A DNA stretch of 64,000 nucleotides, from the NCBI GenBank assembly GCA_016721735.1, contig JADKHM010000004.1, positions 62,001 to 126,000 on the forward strand, given 5' to 3'. A program made the position numbers and the translations under genes. The notes beneath the pieces were generated by a model that was not told the DNA's origin, searched no databases, and saw nothing but the letters and a program-made list of their open reading frames with translations. Origin of the DNA: Flavobacterium sp. GTDB taxonomy: Bacteria; Bacteroidota; Bacteroidia; Flavobacteriales; Flavobacteriaceae. This document shows positions 33,158 through 43,727 of this stretch, one piece after another; the stretch's first letter is position 1; each line of letters starts with the position of its first letter.

Positions 33158-36100
33158 TTATCTCTTCAAAGAGAAATGCGACCTAAATTCTTTGTCTTGT
33201 CCATTCTCTTTGTAAAACACTTTAAACCAGTAATCATCGCCAGGTAATGCGGTGCCATTATATTTCCCGTCCCAACCTTCACCTTGGGTGGAAATTTGCT
33301 TGATCAATTTACCATAGCGGTCAAATATATAAATGTAGGCCTCGGGTTGGTCAGCAATTTCAAATATATTCCATGTGTCATTATAGCCATCTTCATTTGG
33401 AGTAAAGAACTTTGGAAAGTTGACGATTCTAAAAGTGGTTTGCGCAGTTCCACATCCGAATTTATCTTTCACCGTTACGGTATGCTCACCAGAGAACAAA
33501 GCTAAAAAGTAATTATTTGCCTGAAATGGTCCTGAATCTAACTGATACAAATATTCTCCTGGCGGTTGTACACTGATAACCACTTCTTGATTATTTTCAA
33601 AATAAGTAGTTTGTGATGTAGTTGCTGAACTTGGCGCCAAGGAAGGTGTAATCGTTGCATTTTGTGTGTCATGACAATTTGTGGCAAGACTCGTTACCTT
33701 AACGCTATATTGTCCAGGAACTGTAGCCAAATAACTATTACCTGTTTCCCCTACTATAACTCCGTTAATGTCCGACCATTCAAAACTATATTGGGATGTA
33801 CTCAAATTGGTGGTGAGTGTATAATCCGATATTGGATTTCCAGATGGGTCAACACAGATGTAGCCATCTTGTGGTAAACTAATCACAGGAAGTGGGTTAA
33901 CGTTTATCGTGCCTGTCAAACTCGCCGTTCCACATCCGCCTAAAGTTCGTATGATATAGGTAAAAGTTCCCGATTCTCTTGTGACACCATTGATGGTAAA
34001 GGTCTTTGTAATAGAATTATAACTTCCTTGAATACCCTCTGGAACTGTCCCCGCTACTAGTGATGCTCCTGTTGCACCATTGCCTAATTGGTAAGTTATC
34101 GGCAGTATCGGATCGTTGATACAAACCGTTTGAGAAGCCGTTGAAGCTGGACTCACTAAAGCGATAGTAACATCTGGATTGATGGTAATGGTACCATTTA
34201 GAGAATCTACCCCACAACCTCCAACGGTGGTCACCACATAAGGATAGGTAGCTACAACGGAACTCGAACCTGAGATTGTTAAAACGCCTCCTGCATAAAC
34301 CCCTGTGATCCCGGGTGGTAATCCTGTTACACTAACACTCGTTGGATTATTCTCGGTTCTATAGGTTATAGGATCTATTAGCGCATTGATACAAGCACTT
34401 TGATAAGTAGTACTTGTCGGGGAGGTTGGAATCAAACGAACATCCGGAGAAACTACTAACACGCCACTCAGAGAAGAAAACGAACATCCTCCTGTGGTAG
34501 TAACCACAAAAGGGAATGTTCCAGACTCCAAGGCGGTTCCGCTAATGGTCAAAACTCCCGCGGTAAAAATAGGATTCACCCCTAGTGGTAAATCTCCAGA
34601 GGTAATCGATGCCCCTAATGCGCCATTGCCGATGGTATAAGAAAATGGCGTGATGTTATTGTTGATACAAAGTGTTTGTGTACTCAACCCTGAGGTTAAT
34701 GCGATACTAGCCGTTGGTAAAATAGTCACACTAGCCAAACTACTATCGTTCACGCAAGGCGCTGTGCCGAGTAAAGTATAAGTAAATGTACTAGAGGTAG
34801 CTCCCACAGTTGGAACAAATGTACCAGCTATTGCATTGAATATCCCTCCGGTTCCTGAACTTCTAGTCCAAGTTCCTCCCGGTTGTTCTCCAATAATTAA
34901 TGAGTATAAATCAATGGTGGTGGTGCCACTCTCACAAACTATTTGTGGCGCTCCATCTACTCCCGCATTGGGTTGGTTGTTGATATTCACCAAAGCAACA
35001 CTACTATCATTCACACAAGGTAAAACCCCTGGTATGGTATAGGTAAAACTACTTGTTGTAGCACCTGCCGATGGCGTGAAACTACCACTTGCAGCATTAA
35101 ACAAGCCTCCTGTTCCTGAGGTTCTACTCCAAGTACCTCCTGCTTGTTCTGATGTAATTAAGCCAAACAAATCTATGGCAGTAGCGCTGCTATCGCAAAT
35201 CGAAGTCACCCCATCTACTCCTGCATTGGGTTGTGGACTGATATTTACTGTGGCGATACTACTATCGTTTGTACATGGTAATATTCCTAGTAAAGTATAG
35301 GCAAAAGTACTGCTTGTGGCTCCAACTCCTGGAGTAAAAGTCCCTAAGGTAGCATCAAAAACCCCTCCTGTTCCTCCTGTTCGGGTCCAAACGCCTCCAG
35401 GCTGTTCTGTCGTAATTAGTGAAAATAAATCGATAGCAGTTGTGCTACTATCACAAACAGCTACCACACCATCAACTCCCGCATTGGGTTGTGGATTAAT
35501 GTTTATCGTGGCAAGGCTGCTAGAATTTACACATGGTGCTACACCTGTTATGGTATAAGTAAAGGTACTGTTGGTAGCACCTGGCGAGGGTGTATATCTT
35601 GCTGTTATCGGGTCAAATATACCGCCTATACCTGAACTCCTTACCCAAGTCCCTCCTGTTTGTTCTCCATTAATTAATGAAAACAAATCTATAAACGTAG
35701 TATCGTTATCACAAACCTCTTTGGGTAAACCATCAACTCCTGCAAAAGGTTGCGCATTGATGTTAATCGTGGCTATGCTTGTATCGTTCGCGCAAGGTGC
35801 AATTCCATTTACAGTATAGGTAAAAGTGCTTGTAGTGGCTCCAGAGGCTGGAGTAAACGTACCTGCTATTGGGTCAAAATTTCCGCCTGTTCCACTTCCT
35901 GTTCGTGTCCAAACTCCTCCAGGTTGTTCCCCTGTAATGAGTGTGTTTAAAACAATTGGAGTTGTACTACTATCGCAAATCGTGGTCGCGCCATCAACTC
36001 CCGCATTGGGAGCGGCAATGACTACAATACTAACTTGACTACTCGAATCTAAGCAAGGAGGCGTTGCAGCAATAAAGTAGGTAAAAAGACTTGAGCTACC

Positions 36101-39100
36101 ACCCGGGCTTGGAATAAAGGTCCCAGCTATCGGGTCGAAAACACCCCCAGTTCCAATTCTTGTCCAAGCGCCTCCACTTTGTTCTCCAGTGATTAAATCA
36201 AATAAATTAATTGCTGTAGTACTATCACTACAAACCAGCAGCGGCGCGCTTGCTACTCCTGCATTGGGTTGCGTATTGATTGTTACCGTAGCAACACTTG
36301 TTGCATCTACGCACGGTGCAACTCCTGGCAATCTGTATTCAAATGTGCTCGTTGTAGCGCCGATGGCTGAGATAAAGGTTCCTGTTGTGGCATTGAATGT
36401 TCCTCCTGTTCCCGTTCCTGTTCGTGTCCAAGTACCACCTGGTTGTTGACCTGAAATTATGGTGTTCAAATCTATTACTGTAGTATCTGTCTCGCAAATG
36501 GTAACGCCTCCTGAAGTTCCTGCATTGGGTTGTGGATTGATGTTTACTGTGGCAACACTCGTCGCATTAACACAAGGTGCAACACCTACTAATTCGTATT
36601 GAAATGTACTGTTAATTGCTCCCGAAGCTGGCGTAAAAGTTCCCAATATTGGGTCGAATAATCCTCCGCTACCGGTGAGTTGCGTCCAAGTTCCACCTGA
36701 TTGTTGGCCAGAAATGATAGTGTTCAAATCTATCAACGCAGTACTGCTATCGCAAACAAGAGTAGATCCGCTTGTTCCAGCATTTGGTTGTGCATTTATG
36801 GTTACATTAACCAAACTAAAATCATCAACACATGGAAGTGTTCCTGTTACAGTATAAGTAAAAGTACTACTTGTAGCGCCAGGAGCTGGAGTAAAGGTTC
36901 CAGCTATCGGATCAAATGCTCCTCCAGTTCCAGTTCTGGTCCAAACTCCACCTGACTGTTCGCCCGTAATTAAATTGAATAAATTTATTGTTGTCGTACT
37001 ACTATCACATACGATTTGCGTCGCTCCATCAGCTCCTGCGTTAGGCTCGGGATTAATATTAACCGTGGCTGTACTTACATCATTAACACATGGCGCGGTG
37101 CCAACTAAGGTATATTCAAATGTACTCGTGGTTGCTCCTGTAGGCATAAAAGTCCCAGCTCCGGCATTAAAAACTCCCCCTGTGCCAGTGCCCGTGCGTG
37201 TCCATGTACCTCCGGCTTGTTGGCCAGAAATTAAAGTGTTCAAATCTATCAATGTTGTACTACTATCACAAACAAGGGTAGATCCGCTTGTTCCAGCATC
37301 AGGCTGCGGATTAATATTTACTATCACTTCACTAGAATCATTAACACAAGGCGCTGTTCCTGTTAGGGTATAAGTAAAAGTACTCGTTGTAGCTCCCGGG
37401 GCAGGCGCAAAAGTTCCAGCTATTGGATCAAATGTACCGCCTGTTCCTGTTCTGGTCCAAACGCCACCTGACTGTTCACCGGTGATCAAATTGAATAAAT
37501 TTATAACTGCCGTATTGCTATCACAAACAACTTGTGGTGTGGCGTCTGCTCCTGCGTTAGGCTGCGCATTAATATTCACCGTGGCTACACTTACATCATT
37601 AACACATGGCGCGGTTCCAACTAACGTATATTCAAAAGTACTCGTTGTTGCTCCAGTTGGCATAAATGTCCCCGCCGCTGCATTAAAAACTCCGCCAGTG
37701 CCAGTACTGGTGCGGGTCCATGTACCTCCGGTTTGCTGACCCGTAATTAAAGTGTTCAAATCTATCAAAGTAACACTGCTATCGCAAACCAGCACACTAC
37801 CGTCGCTTCCCGCATTGGGCTGTGCATTTATCGTAACAGTCGCCACACTAAAATCATCAACGCATGGCGCAACACCTGCAATTCTATATTCAAAAGTATT
37901 AATATTGGAAGCACCAATAGCTGGTAAAAATGTACCCAAACCAGCATTAAATGTTCCTCCTGTTCCCGTAAGTCTTGTCCAAGTTCCCCCAGATTGTTCT
38001 AAGGTAATTAACAAATTCAAATCAACTGGCGTAACGCTGCTATCGCAAACAACTGCCGAACCATCAACGCCGGCGTCGGGTTGTGCATTAACTTGAATAG
38101 TAGTAGTAGCAGAACAAGTGTCTGTTACTCCTGTTTCGCAAGTAACAGTAAAAGTGTATGTTCCAGCCGCTGTCGGAGTTCCTGAAATCGTAAAAGTTCC
38201 TGCTGAAAAACTACCTGTAACTCCTGGAGGCAAATCAGCAATCGGGACCGAAGCAGTTGTTGCTCCTGTCGATGAAGTATAGGTTATTGGAGTTATGGCT
38301 GTACCCATACAGATCGTTTGTGAAGCAGAAGAAGAAGTAACAGTACAACTACAAGAAATTATTTCAACTGTAGCGGAAGTAGTAAATGCCGGACATAACG
38401 CCGTTGCAGGTATATCGTAGGTCACTGTATAAACGCCAGTAGCACTTGTTGAACCATCAATTGCACCAGTACTTGGAGTTATAGTTAAGCCAGCTGGCAA
38501 AGCGGTAAAAGTACCACCAGAAGTCAGCGCAAACAATGTTGGATTCTTTGGAACAACATCATTATTGCAATAAGGACTTCCAGGATAGCTAAAAGTTCCC
38601 GAAGGACTATTTACCACATCAATCACGAAGGATCGTATATTATAACAACCTGTCGTAACTAAGTCTTCGATGCGAACGTAAATTGTTCTCGGAACCACTG
38701 AAACCTGATATGTTGCTAGAGCTGCGGTACCTAAAAGGTCAATATTAGTCGGCGCATCATTCTTTGCGTCATTTAAATTCTCATAATACTTAATACTATA
38801 ATTAGCTTGATCCGCCAATGGAATCGTACTAAGCATCAAAGCATTTTGATCAATATTAATAGTGTACGGCGGTAAGCTCGATGAACAAACAGTAATATTT
38901 ATTGGATCAGTTGCTGGCAATGGTGGTGCTGGACCCACGGTAATATCTTTTCTCACTTCATCTGTCGTTCCATCACATTTTTTATAGCTTACAACCGCTG
39001 AATAGGTGCCACTCACTGTTGGGCAAATATTTAACGGATTCTCGTTCAACGATCCGATTGGATTTCCATTTAACTCCCAAGTTAGTTCTGTCACAGTTGG

Positions 39101-41287
39101 GTTTGGTTCTGCTATCGGAGAAAAACGCCAAGCTTCATTTACCGCACCCCAAGTGCCTGTATTTCTTCCCGGGGGAACTTCGGCCAATGTGCCTGTTTGA
39201 TCCAAGATTCCTATCAAACCACTACCAGAATTCCAACCGACACAAGAAGTTCGTTTGCTTACCAAAACTTCAATGATATTTGTTGTTTCGTGCAATACAA
39301 TTTGACTGGTTTGACGACCGACTCCATCATTACAACTAAATTGCGGTAGTTCATTAAAATTTGCCACAAAAACACGATTAGGTGCAGCATTCGGTCCAGA
39401 ATCTAAAACATAGTAGTTTACGTTTTGTATGGTTGGATCTACAACCGGTGGCGACGCAATATTAGTATCTTGATACACTCCAAAAACAGCATTTTTAATT
39501 GGAAATCCTCCATTAGGTATCGTTGCGGTAAACGGCCAATTGCAATATCCTAAGGGAACTTGAAGTGGCGGTGCTATTCCAATATCAAAAGTGATAACAC
39601 CATTTGTTCCTACCAATACATTATTATAACAATTGCCATAAAAATTAAAGGTAAAAGGTAATGTTGCTATAGATGACCACGCGTCATCACCAGTTGCATT
39701 TACCACTGTTCCTCCAGTAAACGGAAAAGTAGGCGCATAAGGTATTGAACATACTGCGTAATCGTCAGTAGCAGCAACACCATCATCTGTGGTCGCTATT
39801 CTTGTGTACTCAGCTAAAAGGTCAGTACATTGCCCAACATTACAAACTGCCTGCGGAGCTACAATATCAACCTCTGCCAAAGGTAAATCTCCTGTATTGG
39901 CAATATCACAAACTGTTCGCACTGTAATAGTTACATTTCCTAACAATGGAGTAATACAAGCACCAACCGTAGCGTTCACTAATGAAAACACTGTAGTAGT
40001 ATCAAGATAAGGAATATTATATGTTCCAACCCCTGCAGTATTTATGGCTACACTTTGAGGTCCCAATGTCGATGTAAAGTTTACCGTAACTCCAGGCGTT
40101 CCGTAGAAAGTAATTACTGCTGATTCACCAGGATTAATAGTCGTACTTCCAAAAATAGTAGCTGTTGGAACACTTAAAGTTGCAGTTCCTGTTATGCTTT
40201 GGCTACAATTCGTTGTCCCGTTTGAGTCAACGCTTACCAATTCGTACGTACTGCTTGCAGTTAATGGCAATGAAGTAGCCGATCCAGTGCCCGCTGCACT
40301 CAAAGTCACCGTCTGGTTTGGACCGCCATTTATAGTGTAAGAAACTGTTGCTCCGGGCGTGCCAGTAAAATTAACTGTACCAGTAGCACCAGAACAAACA
40401 AAAGCATCACCAGAAATAGTAGCGGTTGGCAAAGTAAGCACATTTATTGTCGCCACACCAGCTTGACTTTGTGAATAAATCGGTGCCGTTCCGTACGAAA
40501 CACTTACTAGATTATAATTAAAAGTTCCGGCCACATCAGTTGGTACTTGGACTGTGGCTGAATCGCCAGTACTTGATGTTACTGACAAATTTGACCCGCC
40601 ATTGATGTTATAAACGAATGTATAAGGCGCGATTCCATCGGCCCCCGTTAATGTAAGTACGTTTCCAGTGCTGTTTAGACAAACCGTATTCCCTCCTGAA
40701 ATTGTTGCAGTAGGCAATTGAACCAGTTCAATGTCATCGATTGCAAATTCATTTCCTGTAGCTTGCACTACTCTGTCAAAAATTGCAATTTGAGCGGACG
40801 CACTTGCACCTGAATTCCAAGTATAATTGACTCTCAACCAATTACCACAAACTATCGTTGATGGAGTCGCTACTGCGGCACCTAAAGAAACACCGTTGAT
40901 TTGTGTTTCCAAGGAAGCTAGATTAGCAATATTTAATGATTGAACCCAAAAGGTAAACGAATAGTTTTTTCCAGGAGTTACAGGAACAGTTTGAATCCAA
41001 ACCCGGTCATTACCAGAATTGGCGACCGAACCATCAACCACCATCATGATGCCTGAACCCGTTGTATGATCACCGCAACTTGAATTACTAGCAAGCCAAG
41101 TATTCGGATTGCTGGCTACACCATATTTGCCCGAAACACCTGTAAGGTTAGGCGCATTAACAAAACCATAATCAGAAGTAAAACCGCTATTTCCTGCGGA
41201 AAAATTACCATTAACAACTAAATTTTGAGAATATATAAATGGAATAAACGCGAATATAAATATCCAACAAAGTAATTTCTTTTTCAT
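33158..41287 (-). CDS. giant repeat-containing surface protein with T9SS type B (gliding-motility-associated) C-terminal sorting domain
   Basis: The 2709-residue product has a signal peptide (MKKKLLCWIFIFAFIPFIYSQ) and an N-terminal domain of about 170 residues that looks carbohydrate-binding-like (NLVVNGNFSAGNSGF to AIDDIELVQ). Ig/PKD-like segments and a region with ATLPFTFNFYGNCYNNVLVG (about 490-750) follow. Then come 13 tandem repeats of about 86 residues (residues 1069-2191), each with a Cys in a VCDS-type motif, GGxWTRxxxxGGxF and a Cys near APCVND. Three longer Ig-like repeats come next, and a last domain (about 2620-2709: FFTPNEDGYNDTWNI, IYIFDRYGKLI, FRSHFSLKR) which is the type B sorting signal of the type IX secretion system. 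It is exported to the cell surface; adhesion is a likely but unproven role. Confidence 0.95.
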   Translation of the reverse strand: MKKKLLCWIFIFAFIPFIYSQNLVVNGNFSAGNSGFTSDYGFVNAPNLTGVSGKYGVASNPNTWLASNSSCGDHTTGSGIMMVVDGSVANSGNDRVWIQTVPVTPGKNYSFTFWVQSLNIANLASLETQINGVSLGAAVATPSTIVCGNWLRVNYTWNSGASASAQIAIFDRVVQATGNEFAIDDIELVQLPTATISGGNTVCLNSTGNVLTLTGADGIAPYTFVYNINGGSNLSVTSSTGDSATVQVPTDVAGTFNYNLVSVSYGTAPIYSQSQAGVATINVLTLPTATISGDAFVCSGATGTVNFTGTPGATVSYTINGGPNQTVTLSAAGTGSATSLPLTASSTYELVSVDSNGTTNCSQSITGTATLSVPTATIFGSTTINPGESAVITFYGTPGVTVNFTSTLGPQSVAINTAGVGTYNIPYLDTTTVFSLVNATVGACITPLLGNVTITVRTVCDIANTGDLPLAEVDIVAPQAVCNVGQCTDLLAEYTRIATTDDGVAATDDYAVCSIPYAPTFPFTGGTVVNATGDDAWSSIATLPFTFNFYGNCYNNVLVGTNGVITFDIGIAPPLQVPLGYCNWPFTATIPNGGFPIKNAVFGVYQDTNIASPPVVDPTIQNVNYYVLDSGPNAAPNRVFVANFNELPQFSCNDGVGRQTSQIVLHETTNIIEVLVSKRTSCVGWNSGSGLIGILDQTGTLAEVPPGRNTGTWGAVNEAWRFSPIAEPNPTVTELTWELNGNPIGSLNENPLNICPTVSGTYSAVVSYKKCDGTTDEVRKDITVGPAPPLPATDPINITVCSSSLPPYTINIDQNALMLSTIPLADQANYSIKYYENLNDAKNDAPTNIDLLGTAALATYQVSVVPRTIYVRIEDLVTTGCYNIRSFVIDVVNSPSGTFSYPGSPYCNNDVVPKNPTLFALTSGGTFTALPAGLTITPSTGAIDGSTSATGVYTVTYDIPATALCPAFTTSATVEIISCSCTVTSSSASQTICMGTAITPITYTSSTGATTASVPIADLPPGVTGSFSAGTFTISGTPTAAGTYTFTVTCETGVTDTCSATTTIQVNAQPDAGVDGSAVVCDSSVTPVDLNLLITLEQSGGTWTRLTGTGGTFNAGLGTFLPAIGASNINTFEYRIAGVAPCVDDFSVATVTINAQPNAGSDGSVLVCDSSVTLIDLNTLITGQQTGGTWTRTSTGTGGVFNAAAGTFMPTGATTSTFEYTLVGTAPCVNDVSVATVNINAQPNAGADATPQVVCDSNTAVINLFNLITGEQSGGVWTRTGTGGTFDPIAGTFAPAPGATTSTFTYTLTGTAPCVNDSSEVIVNINPQPDAGTSGSTLVCDSSTTLIDLNTLISGQQAGGTWTRTGTGTGGVFNAGAGTFMPTGATTSTFEYTLVGTAPCVNDVSTATVNINPEPNAGADGATQIVCDSSTTTINLFNLITGEQSGGVWTRTGTGGAFDPIAGTFTPAPGATSSTFTYTVTGTLPCVDDFSLVNVTINAQPNAGTSGSTLVCDSSTALIDLNTIISGQQSGGTWTQLTGSGGLFDPILGTFTPASGAINSTFQYELVGVAPCVNATSVATVNINPQPNAGTSGGVTICETDTTVIDLNTIISGQQPGGTWTRTGTGTGGTFNATTGTFISAIGATTSTFEYRLPGVAPCVDATSVATVTINTQPNAGVASAPLLVCSDSTTAINLFDLITGEQSGGAWTRIGTGGVFDPIAGTFIPSPGGSSSLFTYFIAATPPCLDSSSQVSIVVIAAPNAGVDGATTICDSSTTPIVLNTLITGEQPGGVWTRTGSGTGGNFDPIAGTFTPASGATTSTFTYTVNGIAPCANDTSIATININAQPFAGVDGLPKEVCDNDTTFIDLFSLINGEQTGGTWVRSSGIGGIFDPITARYTPSPGATNSTFTYTITGVAPCVNSSSLATININPQPNAGVDGVVAVCDSSTTAIDLFSLITTEQPGGVWTRTGGTGGVFDATLGTFTPGVGATSSTFAYTLLGILPCTNDSSIATVNISPQPNAGVDGVTSICDSSATAIDLFGLITSEQAGGTWSRTSGTGGLFNAASGSFTPSAGATTSSFTYTIPGVLPCVNDSSVALVNINNQPNAGVDGAPQIVCESGTTTIDLYSLIIGEQPGGTWTRSSGTGGIFNAIAGTFVPTVGATSSTFTYTLLGTAPCVNDSSLASVTILPTASIALTSGLSTQTLCINNNITPFSYTIGNGALGASITSGDLPLGVNPIFTAGVLTISGTALESGTFPFVVTTTGGCSFSSLSGVLVVSPDVRLIPTSPTSTTYQSACINALIDPITYRTENNPTSVSVTGLPPGITGVYAGGVLTISGSSSVVATYPYVVTTVGGCGVDSLNGTITINPDVTIALVSPASTASQTVCINDPILPITYQLGNGATGASLVAGTVPEGIQGSYNSITKTFTINGVTRESGTFTYIIRTLGGCGTASLTGTINVNPLPVISLPQDGYICVDPSGNPISDYTLTTNLSTSQYSFEWSDINGVIVGETGNSYLATVPGQYSVKVTSLATNCHDTQNATITPSLAPSSATTSQTTYFENNQEVVISVQPPGEYLYQLDSGPFQANNYFLALFSGEHTVTVKDKFGCGTAQTTFRIVNFPKFFTPNEDGYNDTWNIFEIADQPEAYIYIFDRYGKLIKQISTQGEGWDGKYNGTALPGDDYWFKVFYKENGQDKEFRSHFSLKR
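34715..38083 (-). repeat. 13 tandem in-frame repeats of about 258 bases
   Basis: The repeats begin with QPNAG-type motifs and are about 86 residues each. They fall into two subtypes, one with DLNTLISGQQ and one with NLFNLITGEQ, which alternate in repeats 2-5. Repeats 2 and 4 are nearly identical to each other, as are 3 and 5, showing that a two-repeat block was duplicated. Later repeats (10-13) use DLFSLI. Confidence 0.9.
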
Positions 41288-41396
41288 AGCAAATAATTTT
41301 GGCAGCGTAATTTACAAAAATTTGACAAAGAAATATCCTAAATTTAAATATTATTTATATTTAACAGTCTCTGATTTTCTTTTGACTTTAATTATT

Positions 41397-41404
41397 TATC
41401 TTTG
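41397..41404 (+). promoter_or_regulatory. -7 element TATCTTTG of folE
   Basis: The octamer fits the Bacteroidota -7 consensus and lies 34 bases before the start codon. The nearest TTG (41382) is only 12 bases upstream, too close for a normal -33 element. Confidence 0.45.
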
Positions 41405-41438
41405 TCCTTCAAAAAAAAAGCGATAATAATACTACCAC

Positions 41439-42113
41439 TTGATGACAACAAACGAGGAATTTCAAGACGATGCAGCGCAGGATCATTTTACTTCAAATGC
41501 CAATAATCCGATCAGAAAAGACGCCTTCGATCTTTCTGACGAGGACAAAATAGAAGCCATAAAAAAAGACGTTGAAAGTATCCTTTTTACGTTAGGAATG
41601 GACCTCACCGATGACAGCATCAAAGGGACTCCCAACCGTGTCGCAAAAATGTTTGTAAAGGAAATTTTTGGCGGTTTGAATCCCAACAAAAAGCCAAGTT
41701 CATCGACATTTGAGAATCAATATAAATACGGCGAAATGCTCGTTGAAAAGAACATTACACTCTACTCGACTTGTGAACACCATTTGCTACCCATCATAGG
41801 AAGAGCGCATGTTGCCTATATTTCGAGCGGGAAAGTCATTGGACTTTCAAAAATGAACCGCATCGTAGATTACTTTGCCAAACGACCTCAAGTGCAGGAA
41901 CGTTTGACTATGCAAATTGTTGAAGAACTTCAAAAGGTTCTGAAAACTGAAGATGTTGCGTGTGTCATTGATGCGAAGCATTTGTGCGTGAACTCAAGAG
42001 GTATTCGCGATATCGAGAGCAGTACCGTCACCGCAGAATATGGTGGTCAGTTTAAGAATGAATCGAAACGCCAAGAGTTTTTAGAATATATTAAATTGGA
42101 TACGAAATTTTAA
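41439..42113 (+). CDS. folE: GTP cyclohydrolase I
   Basis: FolE opens GTP to dihydroneopterin triphosphate, the first step of folate synthesis. The 224-residue product has an N-terminal extension of about 30 residues, then the family motifs MDLTDDSIKGTPNRVAKM, the zinc-binding STCEHHLLPIIGRAHVAY with Cys and His ligands, IGLSKMNRIVDYFAKRPQVQERL and the later CVIDAKHLCVNSRG with the third ligand Cys. It is a homodecameric cytoplasmic enzyme. A family 1 element follows and separates it from cysS. Confidence 0.98.
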   Translation: MMTTNEEFQDDAAQDHFTSNANNPIRKDAFDLSDEDKIEAIKKDVESILFTLGMDLTDDSIKGTPNRVAKMFVKEIFGGLNPNKKPSSSTFENQYKYGEMLVEKNITLYSTCEHHLLPIIGRAHVAYISSGKVIGLSKMNRIVDYFAKRPQVQERLTMQIVEELQKVLKTEDVACVIDAKHLCVNSRGIRDIESSTVTAEYGGQFKNESKRQEFLEYIKLDTKF

Positions 42114-42125
42114 TTGTAACGAATT

Positions 42126-42235
42126 GCCCTAGCCCTGATTGCAGTGGAAATCCTTTTTTGTTTTGTCGACTTAACAACGTTTAGTAGATTTTCTGAACAA
42201 AAAAGATTGTAGCGAAAAGCAGGAATAAGCTCCTA
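42126..42235 (+). ncRNA. dispersed structured element, family 1, copy E (Flavo-1-like)
   Basis: GCCCTAGCCCTGAT at the left and AGCAGGAATAAGCTCCTA at the right, with ATCCTTTTTTGTT and AACAAAAAAGAT facing each other around a middle of about 36 bases. It uses the CCTG/CAGG stem. It fills the gap between folE and cysS, in the direction of both. Confidence 0.7.
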
Positions 42236-42246
42236 AAAAAAACAAA

Positions 42247-43725
42247 ATGCCTTTATACCAAAATCAAACGCTGAAAATATACAACTCGCTTTCCGGAGAG
42301 AAAGAAACTTTTAAGCCTATTCACGAGGGTAATGTCGGTATGTATGTTTGTGGTCCCACAGTTTACAGCAATGTCCATTTAGGAAATGTCCGAACTTTTA
42401 TGTCTTTTGATGTGATTTTCCGCTATTTATTGCATCTGGGATATAAGGTTCGTTATGTTAGAAATATCACAGACGTCGGACATATCGTGGATGACGTTGA
42501 TGAAGGGGAAGATAAAATTGCAAAGAAAGCACGACTAGAACAATTGGAACCGATGGAAGTGGTGCAACAGTACACCGTTGACTTTCACGACATATTGCAT
42601 GAATTTAATTTCTTGCCGCCGAGCATAGAGCCGACCGCCACTGGACATATCATTGAGCAAATTGAAATTGTCAAGAAAATCATCGATAGTGGAATTGGTT
42701 ATGAAGCGAATGGCTCGGTATATTTTGATGTTGTCAAATTCAACGAAACCAATCAATACGGAAAATTAAGCGGTCGTAACATCGACGACATGTTGGCCAA
42801 CACCCGCGACTTAGACGGACAATCTGACAAGAGAAATTCACAAGATTTTGCACTATGGAAAAAAGCCGAACCGCAACATATTATGCGTTGGCCTTCTCCT
42901 TGGGGTGATGGATTTCCGGGTTGGCACCTTGAGTGTACTGCAATGAGCACGAAATATTTGGGTAATCAGTTTGATATTCACGGAGGCGGAATGGATTTAA
43001 AATTCCCGCATCACGAATGTGAAATTGCACAAAACGAAGCTTGCACGGGCAAAACACCGGTTAATTATTGGATGCACGCCAATATGCTGACGTTAAACGG
43101 AAAGAAAATGGCGAAATCTACCGGAAACAATATTCTTCCGAGAGAAATTCTGACTGGGGAAAGTCCATTTTTGAGCAAAGCGTTCTCACCAAGCGTTGCA
43201 CGATTTTTTATGTTGCAAGCGCATTACAGAAGTGTACTCGATTTTTCTGACGATGCGATTGTGGCGGCTGAAAAAGGTTATAATCGATTGATGGAAGCGA
43301 TGGGGATTTTAAACGAAATCCAATCCAATACAACTTCTTCACTAGATATAGAATCGTGGAAGAATGCGTGTTACGAAGCCATGAATGACGATTTCAATTC
43401 TCCCATTTTGATTGCGCAATTGTTTGAAGGCGTTCGCTTTGTTAACCTACTGAATGATGGTTCTGCTACTTTAAACGCCGAGGATTTAAAAAGCTTTACC
43501 CAATTAATGCATGCCTTTGTATTCGACGTTTTAGGATTGGTGAATGAAAAAGAAACAGGCAACAACACTCAAAAATTAGAAGGCGTCATTCACATGCTCA
43601 TTGGTATGCGAAACGATGCGCGCGCAAACAAGAATTTTGCGCTTTCTGATCAAATACGGGATCAATTGATTGCTTTAGGTATTCAGTTGAAAGACGGAAA
43701 AGACGGCACTACATTTAGTCTATGA
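42247..43725 (+). CDS. cysS: cysteine--tRNA ligase
   Basis: The 492-residue class I synthetase charges tRNA-Cys. The HIGH-like motif is NVHLGNVRTF, preceded by the zinc ligand in CGPTVYSN; other zinc ligands are in HLECTAMS and FPHHECEIAQNEA. The KMSKS loop reads KMAKSTGN. The C-terminal helical domain carries the usual late motif ARANKNFALSDQIRDQL. The gene has the expected length and begins 12 bases after element E. A long inverted repeat follows its stop. Confidence 0.98.
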   Translation: MPLYQNQTLKIYNSLSGEKETFKPIHEGNVGMYVCGPTVYSNVHLGNVRTFMSFDVIFRYLLHLGYKVRYVRNITDVGHIVDDVDEGEDKIAKKARLEQLEPMEVVQQYTVDFHDILHEFNFLPPSIEPTATGHIIEQIEIVKKIIDSGIGYEANGSVYFDVVKFNETNQYGKLSGRNIDDMLANTRDLDGQSDKRNSQDFALWKKAEPQHIMRWPSPWGDGFPGWHLECTAMSTKYLGNQFDIHGGGMDLKFPHHECEIAQNEACTGKTPVNYWMHANMLTLNGKKMAKSTGNNILPREILTGESPFLSKAFSPSVARFFMLQAHYRSVLDFSDDAIVAAEKGYNRLMEAMGILNEIQSNTTSSLDIESWKNACYEAMNDDFNSPILIAQLFEGVRFVNLLNDGSATLNAEDLKSFTQLMHAFVFDVLGLVNEKETGNNTQKLEGVIHMLIGMRNDARANKNFALSDQIRDQLIALGIQLKDGKDGTTFSL

Positions 43726-43727
43726 TT

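Noticed and set aside
34715..38083. Regularly spaced repeats that might suggest a CRISPR array
   Set aside because: The period is about 258 bases, repeats are coding and diverged, and there are no short identical repeats with unique spacers.
34836..38096. A series of open plus-strand frames of 60-132 codons across the repeat region
   Set aside because: They are antisense shadows of the tandem repeats of the leftward surface protein, recur with the same period, and have no family resemblance.
41382..41404. Full promoter for folE with TTG as -33 element
   Set aside because: The TTG is only 12 bases from the -7 element, so only the -7 element is reported.
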